This document shows, piece by piece, positions 17,566 to 25,821 of a DNA stretch of 36,220 nt; within the stretch, counting starts at the first letter, position 1, and every line of letters starts with the position of its first letter. The notes below the pieces were generated by a model that was not told the origin of the DNA, did not search any database, and saw only the letters and a program-made list of their open reading frames with translations. Position numbers and translations under genes: made by a program. This DNA is from Bacteroidales bacterium M2 (lineage in GTDB: Bacteria > Bacteroidota > Bacteroidia > Bacteroidales > Muribaculaceae), in contig LUJM01000003.1 in NCBI GenBank assembly GCA_001689415.1, forward strand, positions 350-36,569, given 5' to 3'.

Positions 17566-19722
17566 ATGAAAACCTACCAAACAAAAGAAATCAAAAACAT
17601 AGCCTTGCTTGGCAGCAAAGGCTCGGGCAAAACCACACTTGCAGAAGCGATGCTCTACGAGTGTGGTGTTATAAAACGTCGTGGCAGCGTAACTGCCAAT
17701 AATACTGTTTGCGATTATTTCCCGGTTGAGAAAGAATACGGTTACTCAGTTTTTTCTACGGTATTCTATGCCGAGTTCCTTGGCAAGAAGCTCAATGTCA
17801 TCGACTGCCCCGGTGCGGATGATTTCGTAGGCAGTGCTATCACAGCGCTTAATGTGACTGATACCGGCGTGATTGTGGTTAACGCACAGTATGGCGTAGA
17901 GGTAGGTACTCAGAATATATTCCGCACTACCACCTCGCTCAACAAGCCTGTTATTTTCGCCATGAACCAGCTCGACGGCGAAAAAGCAGACTATGAGAAC
18001 GTGCTCGAGCAGATGCGCGAGATTTTTGGTCCTAAGGTTGTGCCTGTGCAGTATCCCCTCGTCAGCGGCCCCGGCTTCAACTCGATGATCGACGTTCTGC
18101 TGATGAAGAAATATTCGTGGGGTCCCGAAGGCGGTACTCCTACAATTGAAGATATTCCCGCCGAGGAGCATGACCGTGCTATGGAGTATCACCGTGCGCT
18201 GGTAGAGGCTGCTGCTGAAAACGACGAAACCCTTATGGAAAAATTCTTCGAGGAAGAACACCTTACCGAGGACGAACTCCGCATGGGTATCCGCAAGGGT
18301 CTGATCGACCACTCAATATATCCCGTATTCTGCGTAAGTGCAGAAAAAGACATGGGCGTGCGCCGTATGATGGAATTCCTTGGCAATGTCGTTCCGTTCG
18401 TAGAAGACATGCCCGCACCCGTCGACACAGCCGGTGATGAGGTTAAACCCGATTCCGACGGCCCACTTAGCATCTATGTATTCAAAACTACTGTAGAGCC
18501 TCATATCGGTGAGGTCAGCTACTTTAAGGTGATGTCGGGCACACTCAAAGCCGGTGCCGACCTCGACAATATCACTCGTGGTGGCAAGGAGCGCTTTGCC
18601 CAGCTGTTCTGCGTCTGCGGTCAGCTCCGTACTCCTGTCGACGAACTCAAGGCCGGTGATATCGGTGCATCTGTCAAGCTCAAAGACGTGCGCACAGGCA
18701 ATACTCTAGACGAAAAAGGCTGCGAAATCGCATTCGACTTCATCAAATATCCCGCTCCCAAGTATCAGCGTGCTATCCGCCCGGTAACAGAGAGCGATGC
18801 CGAGAAACTGAGTCAGATTCTCACTCGTATGCACGAAGAAGACCCCACATGGGTTGTAGAGCAGTCTAAAGAACTCAAACAGACCATTCTCAAGGGTCAG
18901 GGCGAATTCCACCTCCGCACCCTCAAATGGCGTGTTGAAAACAACGACAAACTGCCTATCATATTCGAAGAGCCCAAGATTCCCTATCGCGAGACAATCA
19001 CAAAGGCTTCGCGTGCCGATTACCGCCACAAGAAACAATCGGGTGGCGCAGGCCAGTTCGGCGAAGTTCACCTGATTGTAGAACCGTATACCGATGGCAT
19101 GCCCGCACCGGATACCTTCCGCTTCGGCAATCAGGAGTTCAAGATGAATGTCCGCGATACACAGGAGATACCTCTCGCATGGGGTGGCAAGCTCGTTGTA
19201 TGCAACTGTATCGTCGGCGGCGCTATCGATGCCCGCTTCATCCCTGCTATCGTAAAAGGCCTCATGGACCGCATGGAGCAAGGCCCGCTGACAGGTTCTT
19301 ATGCCCGCGACGTACGTGTATGTATCTACGACGGCAAGATGCACCCTGTAGACTCAAATGAAATTTCGTTCCGTCTTGCAGGCCGTAACGCATTCAGCCA
19401 GGCATTCCGCGAAGCTAATCCCAAGGTGCTCGAGCCCGTTTATGATGTCGAGGTATTCGTACCTGCCGACGTTATGGGCGATGTGATGAGTGATCTTCAG
19501 GGCCGTCGCGCTGTCATCATGGGTATGGCAAGCGAGAACGGTTTCGAAAAGATTTCGGCCCGCGTGCCTCTGAAAGAGATGTCGAGCTACTCGACCTCGC
19601 TCAGCTCTATCACAGGCGGACGCTCGTCGTTTACGATGAAGTTTGCAAGCTACGAACTCGTTCCCGGCGATGTTCAGGAAAAACTTCTCAAAGAATACGC
19701 TGAAAAGAATACCGAAGAATAA
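17566..19722 (+). CDS. fusA2: elongation factor G paralogue EF-G2 with degenerate GTPase motifs
   Basis: A 718-residue EF-G-like protein that acts on the ribosome. The P-loop is intact (GSKGSGKT, 16-23). Other GTPase elements differ from canonical EF-G: the switch I RGIT motif reads EKEYGYS (55-61), the DTPGH motif reads DCPGA (80-84) so the catalytic His is Ala84, and NKxD reads NQLD (134-137). Domains II-V follow, including the conserved HKKQSGGAGQFGEV and a C-terminal EF-G fold of normal length. The same substitutions, as far as I recall, define Bacteroides EF-G2 (BT2167 of B. thetaiotaomicron), reported to support slow translocation without GTP hydrolysis, to be induced on carbon limitation through the regulator Cur, and to aid gut colonisation. 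The canonical fusA should lie elsewhere. It is a single gene with its own terminator; a ribosome-protection role is a less likely alternative. Confidence 0.9.
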   Translation: MKTYQTKEIKNIALLGSKGSGKTTLAEAMLYECGVIKRRGSVTANNTVCDYFPVEKEYGYSVFSTVFYAEFLGKKLNVIDCPGADDFVGSAITALNVTDTGVIVVNAQYGVEVGTQNIFRTTTSLNKPVIFAMNQLDGEKADYENVLEQMREIFGPKVVPVQYPLVSGPGFNSMIDVLLMKKYSWGPEGGTPTIEDIPAEEHDRAMEYHRALVEAAAENDETLMEKFFEEEHLTEDELRMGIRKGLIDHSIYPVFCVSAEKDMGVRRMMEFLGNVVPFVEDMPAPVDTAGDEVKPDSDGPLSIYVFKTTVEPHIGEVSYFKVMSGTLKAGADLDNITRGGKERFAQLFCVCGQLRTPVDELKAGDIGASVKLKDVRTGNTLDEKGCEIAFDFIKYPAPKYQRAIRPVTESDAEKLSQILTRMHEEDPTWVVEQSKELKQTILKGQGEFHLRTLKWRVENNDKLPIIFEEPKIPYRETITKASRADYRHKKQSGGAGQFGEVHLIVEPYTDGMPAPDTFRFGNQEFKMNVRDTQEIPLAWGGKLVVCNCIVGGAIDARFIPAIVKGLMDRMEQGPLTGSYARDVRVCIYDGKMHPVDSNEISFRLAGRNAFSQAFREANPKVLEPVYDVEVFVPADVMGDVMSDLQGRRAVIMGMASENGFEKISARVPLKEMSSYSTSLSSITGGRSSFTMKFASYELVPGDVQEKLLKEYAEKNTEE

Positions 19723-19744
19723 ACCATATTATCACATGCAAAAG

Positions 19745-19777
19745 AATCCTGCAAGCCAAAAGTTTGCAGGATTTTTT
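19745..19777 (+). terminator. terminator of fusA2
   Basis: AATCCTGCAA (19745-19754) pairs perfectly with TTGCAGGATT (19764-19773), 9-base loop, followed by a T-run to 19777. It begins 22 bases after the fusA2 stop codon. Confidence 0.85.
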
Positions 19778-19833
19778 AGTAGTGAGGCCTGTCGGTATTA
19801 ATCAGGTATCAATTGGTGTAAAAGAAACATGCA

Positions 19834-19841
19834 TATTTTTG
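19834..19841 (+). promoter_or_regulatory. upstream -7 box for the lipoprotein gene
   Basis: TATTTTTG fits TAnnTTTG, with a TTG 18 bases upstream (19813-19815). This would be the distal of two tandem promoters, giving a leader of about 90 bases. Confidence 0.4.
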
Positions 19842-19894
19842 TTTGGCAAGTTGCAAGTTGTAACTTAAATTACATGAATATGCAAAATTTTGAT

Positions 19895-19902
19895 TAACTT
19901 TG
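19895..19902 (+). promoter_or_regulatory. proximal -7 box for the lipoprotein gene
   Basis: TAACTTTG is a perfect TAnnTTTG; no clear -33 box is seen. Its position excludes translation from the TTG at 19890 and supports the ATG at 19938. Confidence 0.5.
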
Positions 19903-19937
19903 CAGAGTGTCGCAGGTTGCGGCATATCTATCGAAAA

Positions 19938-20735
19938 ATGAGTATGAAACGCTTTTTATTAATGTTAGGCATCGGTGTAGTTCTTATGAGCCTTGCCGGT
20001 GCATGTTCGTCGGGCTCAAAAGAGCCGTCGGCTCTTATAGCTCAGAGTGAGCGTATTGATCAGGACCTTACCACCTTGGCAGAAGAAAGCCCCATGTTTC
20101 TTGGCAGTGCTGACGCATCGTATGCCGACGATACACTGAGTGTAGGTCTCGAATTCTGTGATTCGTTGATACATGTAGATCAGCTTTCCGACGTGCTTAT
20201 CCGCTATGTGGTAGGTCAGTACATGAAAGCTCATACCGGTGAGAACCTTGATGAAACTCTCAATACCCTTGGCAAAGAGGAAGGCGTGCTGTCGCTGACC
20301 CTCAAGGACGTATACGGCCAGACAAAGGTAGTAGACCTGCCTTCGGCAACCCTCAAGAAACTCGTCACAACCAAGCAGATGGAACTCGGCTATCAGGATG
20401 CGAGGGTGAATGTACTCGACATTCTTGATTCACGTTGCAATGCCTACAAGGAGGCTGTCAACGCAGTGTCGTGCGAATTCAAATACCATGCCGGTTTCGC
20501 TCAGTATACATTGATATTCAAAAACACCAACGCATACGGCAATCAGACCCAAGGCTCGCTTGCAGGTCGTTATCTGGCTGTGCTCAAACCTGTATACGAA
20601 GATTTCGGTGCATGCCGTCCGATGATCGAAGAGTTGCTTTCTTCCTTGCAGATCGAAGGTTATCGCTTTGTTTACAATGATGTGGAGGGCGCGAAGGAAC
20701 TGCATACCACATTGCCTTGGCGAATGATTAACTAA
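19938..20735 (+). CDS. predicted lipoprotein of unknown function
   Basis: From the ATG at 19938 the protein has 265 residues and begins MSMKRFLLMLGIGVVLMSLAGACSS in form: a short basic start, a hydrophobic core and a slightly unusual lipobox (AGAC), so lipid attachment at the Cys and an envelope location are inferred. A second ATG two codons later (19944) would serve equally. The mature part is mixed alpha/beta, acidic, with two cysteines (SRCNAYK, GACRPM) and no recognisable domain; its last third (FAQYTLIFKNTNAYGN to LLSSLQIEGYRFVYND) looks like a folded unit. I do not recognise the family. The frame extends upstream to a TTG at 19890, but that region overlaps the promoter. It is followed by a repeat-containing gap and pepT. 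Confidence 0.75.
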   Translation: MSMKRFLLMLGIGVVLMSLAGACSSGSKEPSALIAQSERIDQDLTTLAEESPMFLGSADASYADDTLSVGLEFCDSLIHVDQLSDVLIRYVVGQYMKAHTGENLDETLNTLGKEEGVLSLTLKDVYGQTKVVDLPSATLKKLVTTKQMELGYQDARVNVLDILDSRCNAYKEAVNAVSCEFKYHAGFAQYTLIFKNTNAYGNQTQGSLAGRYLAVLKPVYEDFGACRPMIEELLSSLQIEGYRFVYNDVEGAKELHTTLPWRMIN

Positions 20736-20737
20736 TG

Positions 20738-20794
20738 CTTAGTTGAGAGTTTACCGGTAGTAATTAAGAATTAAGAATTTAGAATTCATAATTA
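20738..20794 (+). repeat. dispersed intergenic repeat, divergent copy D with AT-rich partner
   Basis: CTTAGTTGAGAGTTTA at 20738-20753 matches the left part of copy A. It is followed at 20761-20794 by an AT-rich imperfect palindrome (TAATTAAGAATT ... AGAATTCATAATTA). It sits 2 bases after the lipoprotein stop codon, like copy A after its gene. Confidence 0.5.
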
Positions 20795-20863
20795 ATAGTC
20801 CGGCGCTCAGCTGTAAATAGTAAATATTGCGTAGCTTAAATATGTAATAATCACCACAATACA

Positions 20864-22090
20864 ATGACTCTTGTAGACCGTTTCCTGGAATACGTCAAAT
20901 TTGATACCCAGAGCGACGAACTCACCAATATGACGCCGTCGACCCCTGGTCAGATGATATTTGCCGAGCATCTGAAAAAAGAACTCGAAGGTCTTGGACT
21001 CAAAGATATCAGCCTCGACAACAATGGCTATCTTATGGCCACATTGCCTTCGAACCTGCCTGTAGGCGTGAGCGTGCCGACAGTGGGCTTTATTGCTCAT
21101 CTCGATACATCACCCGATATGTCGGGTCGCCACGTCAAACCGCGTATCGTAGAGGCCTATCCCGGTGGAGATATCGAATTGAACAAGGACGAGAATGTCG
21201 TTCTGTCTCCTTCGCAGTTTCCTGAACTCAACAACTATATCGGCCAGGACCTTATCGTTACAGACGGCACGACTCTCCTTGGCGCTGACGACAAGGCAGG
21301 CATCGCTGAGATTATTTCAGCGGTGGAATACTTGCAACAGCATCCCGAAATCAAGCACGGCGATGTTCGCATAGCTTTCAATCCCGATGAAGAAATAGGG
21401 CAGGGCGCTCACAAATTCGACGTAAAGCTTTTCGGCGCTGACTGGGCTTATACTATGGACGGTGGCGAAATAGGCGAGCTCGAATATGAGAACTTCAATG
21501 CCGCTGTTGCTCGCGTTACATTTGTTGGCCGCAACGTACACCCCGGTTATGCAAAGCATAAGATGATAAACTCTATGCGCATTGCCAACCAGTTTGTAAT
21601 CATGCTGCCTCGCTGGGAAACTCCCGAGCATACCGAAGATTACGAAGGTTTCTATCACCTTGTGTCGATGGAAGGTACTGTAGAAAAGACAGTGCTCACC
21701 TATATCATCCGTGACCACGACCGCGACCGTTTCGAGCGCCGTAAGAAAGAACTTGAGCACCTGTCACGCAAAATCAATCACGAGTTCCCTGACTGCTGCT
21801 CGATTGAAATCAAGGATCAGTACTACAATATGCGCGAGAAGATAGAGCCGGTAAAATATATCGTCGACATGGCCGAGGAGGCTATGCGCCTTGCCGGTGT
21901 CACTCCCAAGGTACAGCCAATCCGTGGTGGTACAGACGGTGCGCAGCTCTCTTTCAAGGGCCTGCCTTGCCCCAATATATTTGCCGGAGGCCTCAATTTC
22001 CATGGCCGTTACGAGTTCGTACCCATTCCTTCGATGGAAAAAGCTCAGCAGGTTATTGTTGAGATTGTTAAACTCGTAGGCAAGAAGTAA
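20864..22090 (+). CDS. pepT: peptidase T, tripeptide aminopeptidase (M20)
   Basis: The 408-residue M20 zinc peptidase removes the N-terminal residue from tripeptides in the cytoplasm. The start MTLVDRFLEYVKFDTQSDE is typical. Zinc-binding motifs are HLDTSPDMSG (His79, Asp81), GTTLLGADDKAGIAE (bridging Asp) and NPDEEIGQGAH (catalytic Glu and ligand Glu); TMDGGEIGELEYENFNAA and a late HG motif (GGLNFHGRYEF) complete the PepT pattern. Length is normal (E. coli 408). It is followed 27 bases later by miaA in the same direction, so the two are probably co-transcribed. Confidence 0.95.
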   Translation: MTLVDRFLEYVKFDTQSDELTNMTPSTPGQMIFAEHLKKELEGLGLKDISLDNNGYLMATLPSNLPVGVSVPTVGFIAHLDTSPDMSGRHVKPRIVEAYPGGDIELNKDENVVLSPSQFPELNNYIGQDLIVTDGTTLLGADDKAGIAEIISAVEYLQQHPEIKHGDVRIAFNPDEEIGQGAHKFDVKLFGADWAYTMDGGEIGELEYENFNAAVARVTFVGRNVHPGYAKHKMINSMRIANQFVIMLPRWETPEHTEDYEGFYHLVSMEGTVEKTVLTYIIRDHDRDRFERRKKELEHLSRKINHEFPDCCSIEIKDQYYNMREKIEPVKYIVDMAEEAMRLAGVTPKVQPIRGGTDGAQLSFKGLPCPNIFAGGLNFHGRYEFVPIPSMEKAQQVIVEIVKLVGKK

Positions 22091-22117
22091 GCCCCTTTTC
22101 GAAGTATTCCATAAGCT

Positions 22118-23032
22118 ATGGCACGACCATTGCTCGTAGTTATAACAGGTCCGACGGCATCAGGAAAAACAGCCCTTGCCGTCGGACTGGCTTCGTATTT
22201 TAAAACCGACATCATCTCTGCCGACTCTCGCCAGCTCTACCGCGACCTGCCCATAGGCACGGCAGCTCCGACTGCCCGGGAGCAGTCCATTGCCCGGCAT
22301 CACCTTGTGGGTGTGCTCGACCTCGACGAATACTATAGCGCAGCACGGTTCGAAGAAGATGCTTTGGCAATATTAAAGGATATTTGGGCCCGCAATCGTG
22401 TAGCGGTAGTGTGCGGCGGCTCAATGATGTATGTCGATGCCCTCACTCGCGGTATCGACGATATGCCCACAGTATCACAGTCGACAAGGGCGTATGTGCT
22501 GTCGCTACTCGATAGTCACGGCCTTGAGGGCGTGTTGGCGCAACTACAGATAGTCGATCCCGATTATTATGCCCTGGTCGACAAGGCTAATACCCGCAGG
22601 GTGGTCCATGCCCTCGAAGTGAGTCTTCAGGCGGGTGTGCCGTATTCTACTTTGCGTACCGGCAAAGCAAAAGAGCGCGATTTCGATGTAATCAAGATTG
22701 CTATCGACAGGCCGCGTGAGGAATTATTCGACAGAATCAATCGCCGTGTCGATGCCATGATCGAGGCCGGATTGGCCGATGAAGCGCGAGCGGCATTTGC
22801 TTGTGGCGATTATAATTCACTTAATACTGTAGGATATAAGGAGATGCGCTGGTATCTCGACGGCGAGGCCGACCTCGATTTTGTGAGGGCGAGAATTGCC
22901 AAGAATACACGCGTATATGCAAAAAAACAACTTACCTGGCTCAAGCGTGACAGCGATGTTGTGTGGCTTGAGGCCGAAGATGCCCTTGACCGTGCGATAC
23001 AAATGGTCAGAAACGCTGTCGCGGAAGAATGA
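22118..23032 (+). CDS. miaA: tRNA dimethylallyltransferase (MiaA)
   Basis: This 304-residue enzyme transfers a dimethylallyl group to N6 of A37 in tRNAs that read UNN codons. The P-loop GPTASGKT is at 11-18, followed by ISADSRQLYRDLPIGTAAPT (the substrate-binding motif), the conserved VGVLDLDEYYSAARFEEDA and, near the C-terminus, NTVGYKEMRWYLDGE and RVYAKKQLTWLKRD. The domain set is complete. The last 26 bases overlap the 3' end of dnaG on the opposite strand (23007-23032). No terminator can be seen between the converging genes. Confidence 0.96.
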   Translation: MARPLLVVITGPTASGKTALAVGLASYFKTDIISADSRQLYRDLPIGTAAPTAREQSIARHHLVGVLDLDEYYSAARFEEDALAILKDIWARNRVAVVCGGSMMYVDALTRGIDDMPTVSQSTRAYVLSLLDSHGLEGVLAQLQIVDPDYYALVDKANTRRVVHALEVSLQAGVPYSTLRTGKAKERDFDVIKIAIDRPREELFDRINRRVDAMIEAGLADEARAAFACGDYNSLNTVGYKEMRWYLDGEADLDFVRARIAKNTRVYAKKQLTWLKRDSDVVWLEAEDALDRAIQMVRNAVAEE

Positions 23033-25217
23033 TTCGCTCGCCCAGGATTTTACCTAACTGTTTCTGATACTCTTTCCAGCCTGCAAGCTGTTCCATTATT
23101 TCAGCAGCGGCTGCATCATCGTCGGGTGCAAGGGTTATCAATCGAGCTGTAAGGTCTTTGATCATGCCGCTAACAATGGCGCTTCGCAGCTCGTTGACAG
23201 CGCGTGGTACAAGGGTCTGCAATTGGTCCTGCTCGCTTTCTATATGTGTGCCTTTTGAGTATATGCGCGAAAGGGTATAGCGCTCTACAAGTAGCTCCGA
23301 GGCTATGGTGCGAACGGTGTTGTCGGCCGAATTTATCAGCTTTGTCTGACCGTAGAGCATGTCGAAATCATCGATTGCCTGTTTGCTATAAAGCTCGATT
23401 TCCTGTTGTGCGATTTTTTCGAACTTCTCAATCTCCATGAGGGTAGAGCCTTGGCGACGTATCGCCTCGCGCTTTTCTTCGAGGCGTCGGGCACACTCGT
23501 TCTCTATTTCCTGTAGCTTGGCCTTGCGGTCGGCGGGCCACTGTTGGTCGTGAATCTGCTTGAACGCTTCCATTACGGCTGCATACGGCGGATGCGAGAA
23601 TGTGATATTGTCGGCTGCAAGCTCGCTGATAATCACATCTGATACCGTGGCGGGAACAATGTCGCCGTCGGGTGTCGACATGTCGAAAATATATAGGAGA
23701 CCGTAGCGAACGATGTAGCGCACAAGCATTTCCTCATATGGTCTCAAAAGGTTGGTATCGAGGTTGATAAGGGGTGCGTCGGTGCCTTTGTCGTCCTGAG
23801 CGGGGCTGTCAGGCTGTTGTTCGGCTGTTTCGGTCTGACCGTTAGATTCGATGCTCTTTCGTGCCTGTTCGCGGCGTGCGGCCTTGTCGGCCTCTTCGTA
23901 GCGGCGAGTGATAAAGATGTTGAGCTGGTTGATAAGCACATCTTCTGGAACATCGAGCATACGCGAACACTGCGAAATATATTCCTGGCGCTTCACCGGT
24001 TCGTCGACATAGGCCACACTTTGTAGTATCTCGTTGATAACCTTCGCTTTTGCCGTAGGGTCGCCGGCCGGAACCCCGGCCATGAGCTTCTCGGTCATGA
24101 AAGAGATAATGTCGACCTCGTTTTCGGCAAGGTATTTTTCGACCTCGCTCGACGAGTGTTTTTGGGCGAATGAGTCGGGGTCGTCGCCCGGAGGAAGGGC
24201 GAGCACCTTGACATTCATTTTTTCACCCAAGAGCAGGTTGATACCTCGCAGCGAGGCATGTATACCGGCCGCATCGGCATCGTAGATAAGGGTGATGTTC
24301 TCGGTAAATCGATGTATAACGCGTATCTGCTCAACTGTCAGCGATGTTCCTGACGAAGCCACAACGTTCTCTACACCGGCCTGGTGCATCGAAATGACAT
24401 CGAAGTAGCCCTCGACCATTATACATTTGTCGCGTCGACCTATTGCCGCGCGTGACTGATATAGGCCGTAGAGTTCTACTTTCTTGTGGTATATGTCTGA
24501 CTCGGGGGAGTTTACGTACTTCGCGATGTTTTTGTCCGAGCGCATAGTACGTCCGCCGAAGCCTACAACGCGTCCCGACAGGGTGTGGATAGGGAAGATT
24601 ACACGTCCGCGGTAGCGGTCGTATAGGCTTCCGTCGCGGTCGCTCTTGACCTCGAGGCCGGTTTCTATAAGGAATTCATCGCGGAATCCCGCCCCACGTG
24701 CAGCATCGAGCAGATCGGTGCCGCGGTCGAGGGCATATCCGAGGTGGAAACGCTCTACCATTGCATCCGACATGCCTCGGTGGCGGAAATAAGCCATGGC
24801 AATGTTCTGGCCGTCGGCGGTATTGTGGAGATTGCTCTCAAAGTGGGAGAGCGCAAATGCGTTTACTGCCAGCAGGGCCTCGCGTTTGCTTTGTTGTGCT
24901 CGCTCCTCGTCGCTGAGCTCGCGTTCCTTTATCTCGATATTGTATTTACGGGCAAGATAGCGCAATGCTTCCTGGTACGACATCTGCTCGTGCTCCATGA
25001 TAAAGTTGACCGGCGAGCCGCCTTTGCCACAGCTGAAACACTTGCAGATATTACGAGCCTTATTGACCGAAAACGAAGGAGTGCGCTCGTTGTGGAACGG
25101 GCACAGACCTTTGTAATTGGCACCCGAACGGCGCAATTTGACGAAGTCGCTGACAACGTCGACTATATCAGCGGTATCGAGAATACGCTGAACTGTTTCC
25201 TGATCAATTCTTGCCAT
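23007..25217 (-). CDS. dnaG: DNA primase (DnaG)
   Basis: The 736-residue primase synthesises RNA primers at the replication fork. The N-terminal CHC2 zinc module has Cys39, His42, Cys60 and Cys63 (GLCPFHNERTPSFS and CKCFSCGKGG). The catalytic core and TOPRIM domain follow, with KCIMVEGYFDVISMHQAG and ITLIYDADAAGIHASLRG. A Gln/Ala-rich linker (about 445-475) leads to a C-terminal helical domain (about 500-736) of the kind that binds the replicative helicase. The protein is longer than E. coli DnaG, mainly in the tail, as usual in Bacteroidetes. The start MARIDQETVQRILDTADIVD agrees with the family. A perfect -7 box ends only 8 bases before the ATG, so the transcript should be almost leaderless. 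Confidence 0.96.
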   Translation of the reverse strand: MARIDQETVQRILDTADIVDVVSDFVKLRRSGANYKGLCPFHNERTPSFSVNKARNICKCFSCGKGGSPVNFIMEHEQMSYQEALRYLARKYNIEIKERELSDEERAQQSKREALLAVNAFALSHFESNLHNTADGQNIAMAYFRHRGMSDAMVERFHLGYALDRGTDLLDAARGAGFRDEFLIETGLEVKSDRDGSLYDRYRGRVIFPIHTLSGRVVGFGGRTMRSDKNIAKYVNSPESDIYHKKVELYGLYQSRAAIGRRDKCIMVEGYFDVISMHQAGVENVVASSGTSLTVEQIRVIHRFTENITLIYDADAAGIHASLRGINLLLGEKMNVKVLALPPGDDPDSFAQKHSSSEVEKYLAENEVDIISFMTEKLMAGVPAGDPTAKAKVINEILQSVAYVDEPVKRQEYISQCSRMLDVPEDVLINQLNIFITRRYEEADKAARREQARKSIESNGQTETAEQQPDSPAQDDKGTDAPLINLDTNLLRPYEEMLVRYIVRYGLLYIFDMSTPDGDIVPATVSDVIISELAADNITFSHPPYAAVMEAFKQIHDQQWPADRKAKLQEIENECARRLEEKREAIRRQGSTLMEIEKFEKIAQQEIELYSKQAIDDFDMLYGQTKLINSADNTVRTIASELLVERYTLSRIYSKGTHIESEQDQLQTLVPRAVNELRSAIVSGMIKDLTARLITLAPDDDAAAAEIMEQLAGWKEYQKQLGKILGERIILPRQRF

Positions 25218-25225
25218 ATCGGGTG

Positions 25226-25233
25226 CAAAGATA
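25226..25233 (-). promoter_or_regulatory. -7 box directly before dnaG
   Basis: TATCTTTG on the minus strand (complement of CAAAGATA) is a perfect TAnnTTTG. Its last base lies 8 bases before the A of the dnaG ATG, predicting a leader of only a few bases. No TTTG is evident 19-21 bases upstream. Confidence 0.55.
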
Positions 25234-25263
25234 CGAAAAAATGATTAGTCTGCGATATAGAGC

Positions 25264-25297
25264 AGGCCGCATCGTAATCAAAAAAACGATGCGGCCT
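25264..25297 (-). terminator. strong hairpin between the NADAR gene and dnaG
   Basis: AGGCCGCATCG (25264-25274) and CGATGCGGCCT (25287-25297) form a perfect 11-base stem; the loop holds seven A on the plus strand (seven T on the minus). No T-run follows the stem on the minus strand, so it may terminate poorly or act as an RNA-stabilising end. It lies 20 bases past the NADAR stop codon. Confidence 0.5.
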
Positions 25298-25317
25298 GAA
25301 GATTTTCGTGACAGCTT

Positions 25318-25806
25318 TTATTCGGTTTCTCTTTCTATATGAGAACGAACACTATCAAGTACCTGCCCAAGCCAGTTTGAGCCTCGCCAAGTAGAAGAAT
25401 CTAATGAATGTGCATCAGATTCGCTCAAGCCTATACCCCATATACAGTCATAGGGGCTTGCTTCCACGAATTGAAGTCCGGGATATGACAGTATAGCTTT
25501 ACGAGCTTTTGCTACTTGAGAAAATTTTGAAAGACAGGCACGAAACATATAGTCTTTACAGACGCGTGTCCATTCGTCCTCAATAAATCTTTTTACCTGC
25601 CGTCCAAGAGCTTTTATCTCTTTAGGATCACGAGCTGCAAGGATTTTTTGAGATGTTTCTATATCGTTAAAATGGATAGCTTTGCGATACATGAATTCTT
25701 GCTCAGAACAGCAGAATGTAATTCCATCATGAGAGACATATTCAGTTTTGGCGAAGTTGCTGAATATTCCGCCCCAAAAAAGAACGTATTTATCTGTAAC
25801 TTTCAT
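25318..25806 (-). CDS. NADAR domain protein (YbiA-like N-glycosidase fold)
   Basis: A 162-residue protein consisting of a single NADAR (DUF1768) domain. Family motifs are visible throughout: FWGGIFSNFAK at the start, SEQEFMYRKAIHF (the conserved Glu, 35 or 37), KALGRQVKRF, DYMFRACLSKFSQ, FVEASPYDCIWGIGLSE and WRGSNWLGQVLDSVR. Known members include YbiA, which hydrolyses early riboflavin intermediates, and NADAR proteins that remove ADP-ribose from guanine in DNA as antidotes to DarT1 toxins. Which activity applies here cannot be read from the sequence. It is the second gene of a pair: a zinc-ribbon protein of unknown function ends 15 bases upstream. A strong hairpin separates it from dnaG. 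The pair appears AT-richer than dnaG and looks accessory. Confidence 0.85.
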   Translation of the reverse strand: MKVTDKYVLFWGGIFSNFAKTEYVSHDGITFCCSEQEFMYRKAIHFNDIETSQKILAARDPKEIKALGRQVKRFIEDEWTRVCKDYMFRACLSKFSQVAKARKAILSYPGLQFVEASPYDCIWGIGLSESDAHSLDSSTWRGSNWLGQVLDSVRSHIERETE

Positions 25807-25821
25807 TTTATAGTGGAATTA

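Noticed and set aside
19890..19937. TTG start for the lipoprotein 48 bases upstream
   Set aside because: It overlaps a perfect -7 box and would put a polar stretch before the signal peptide.
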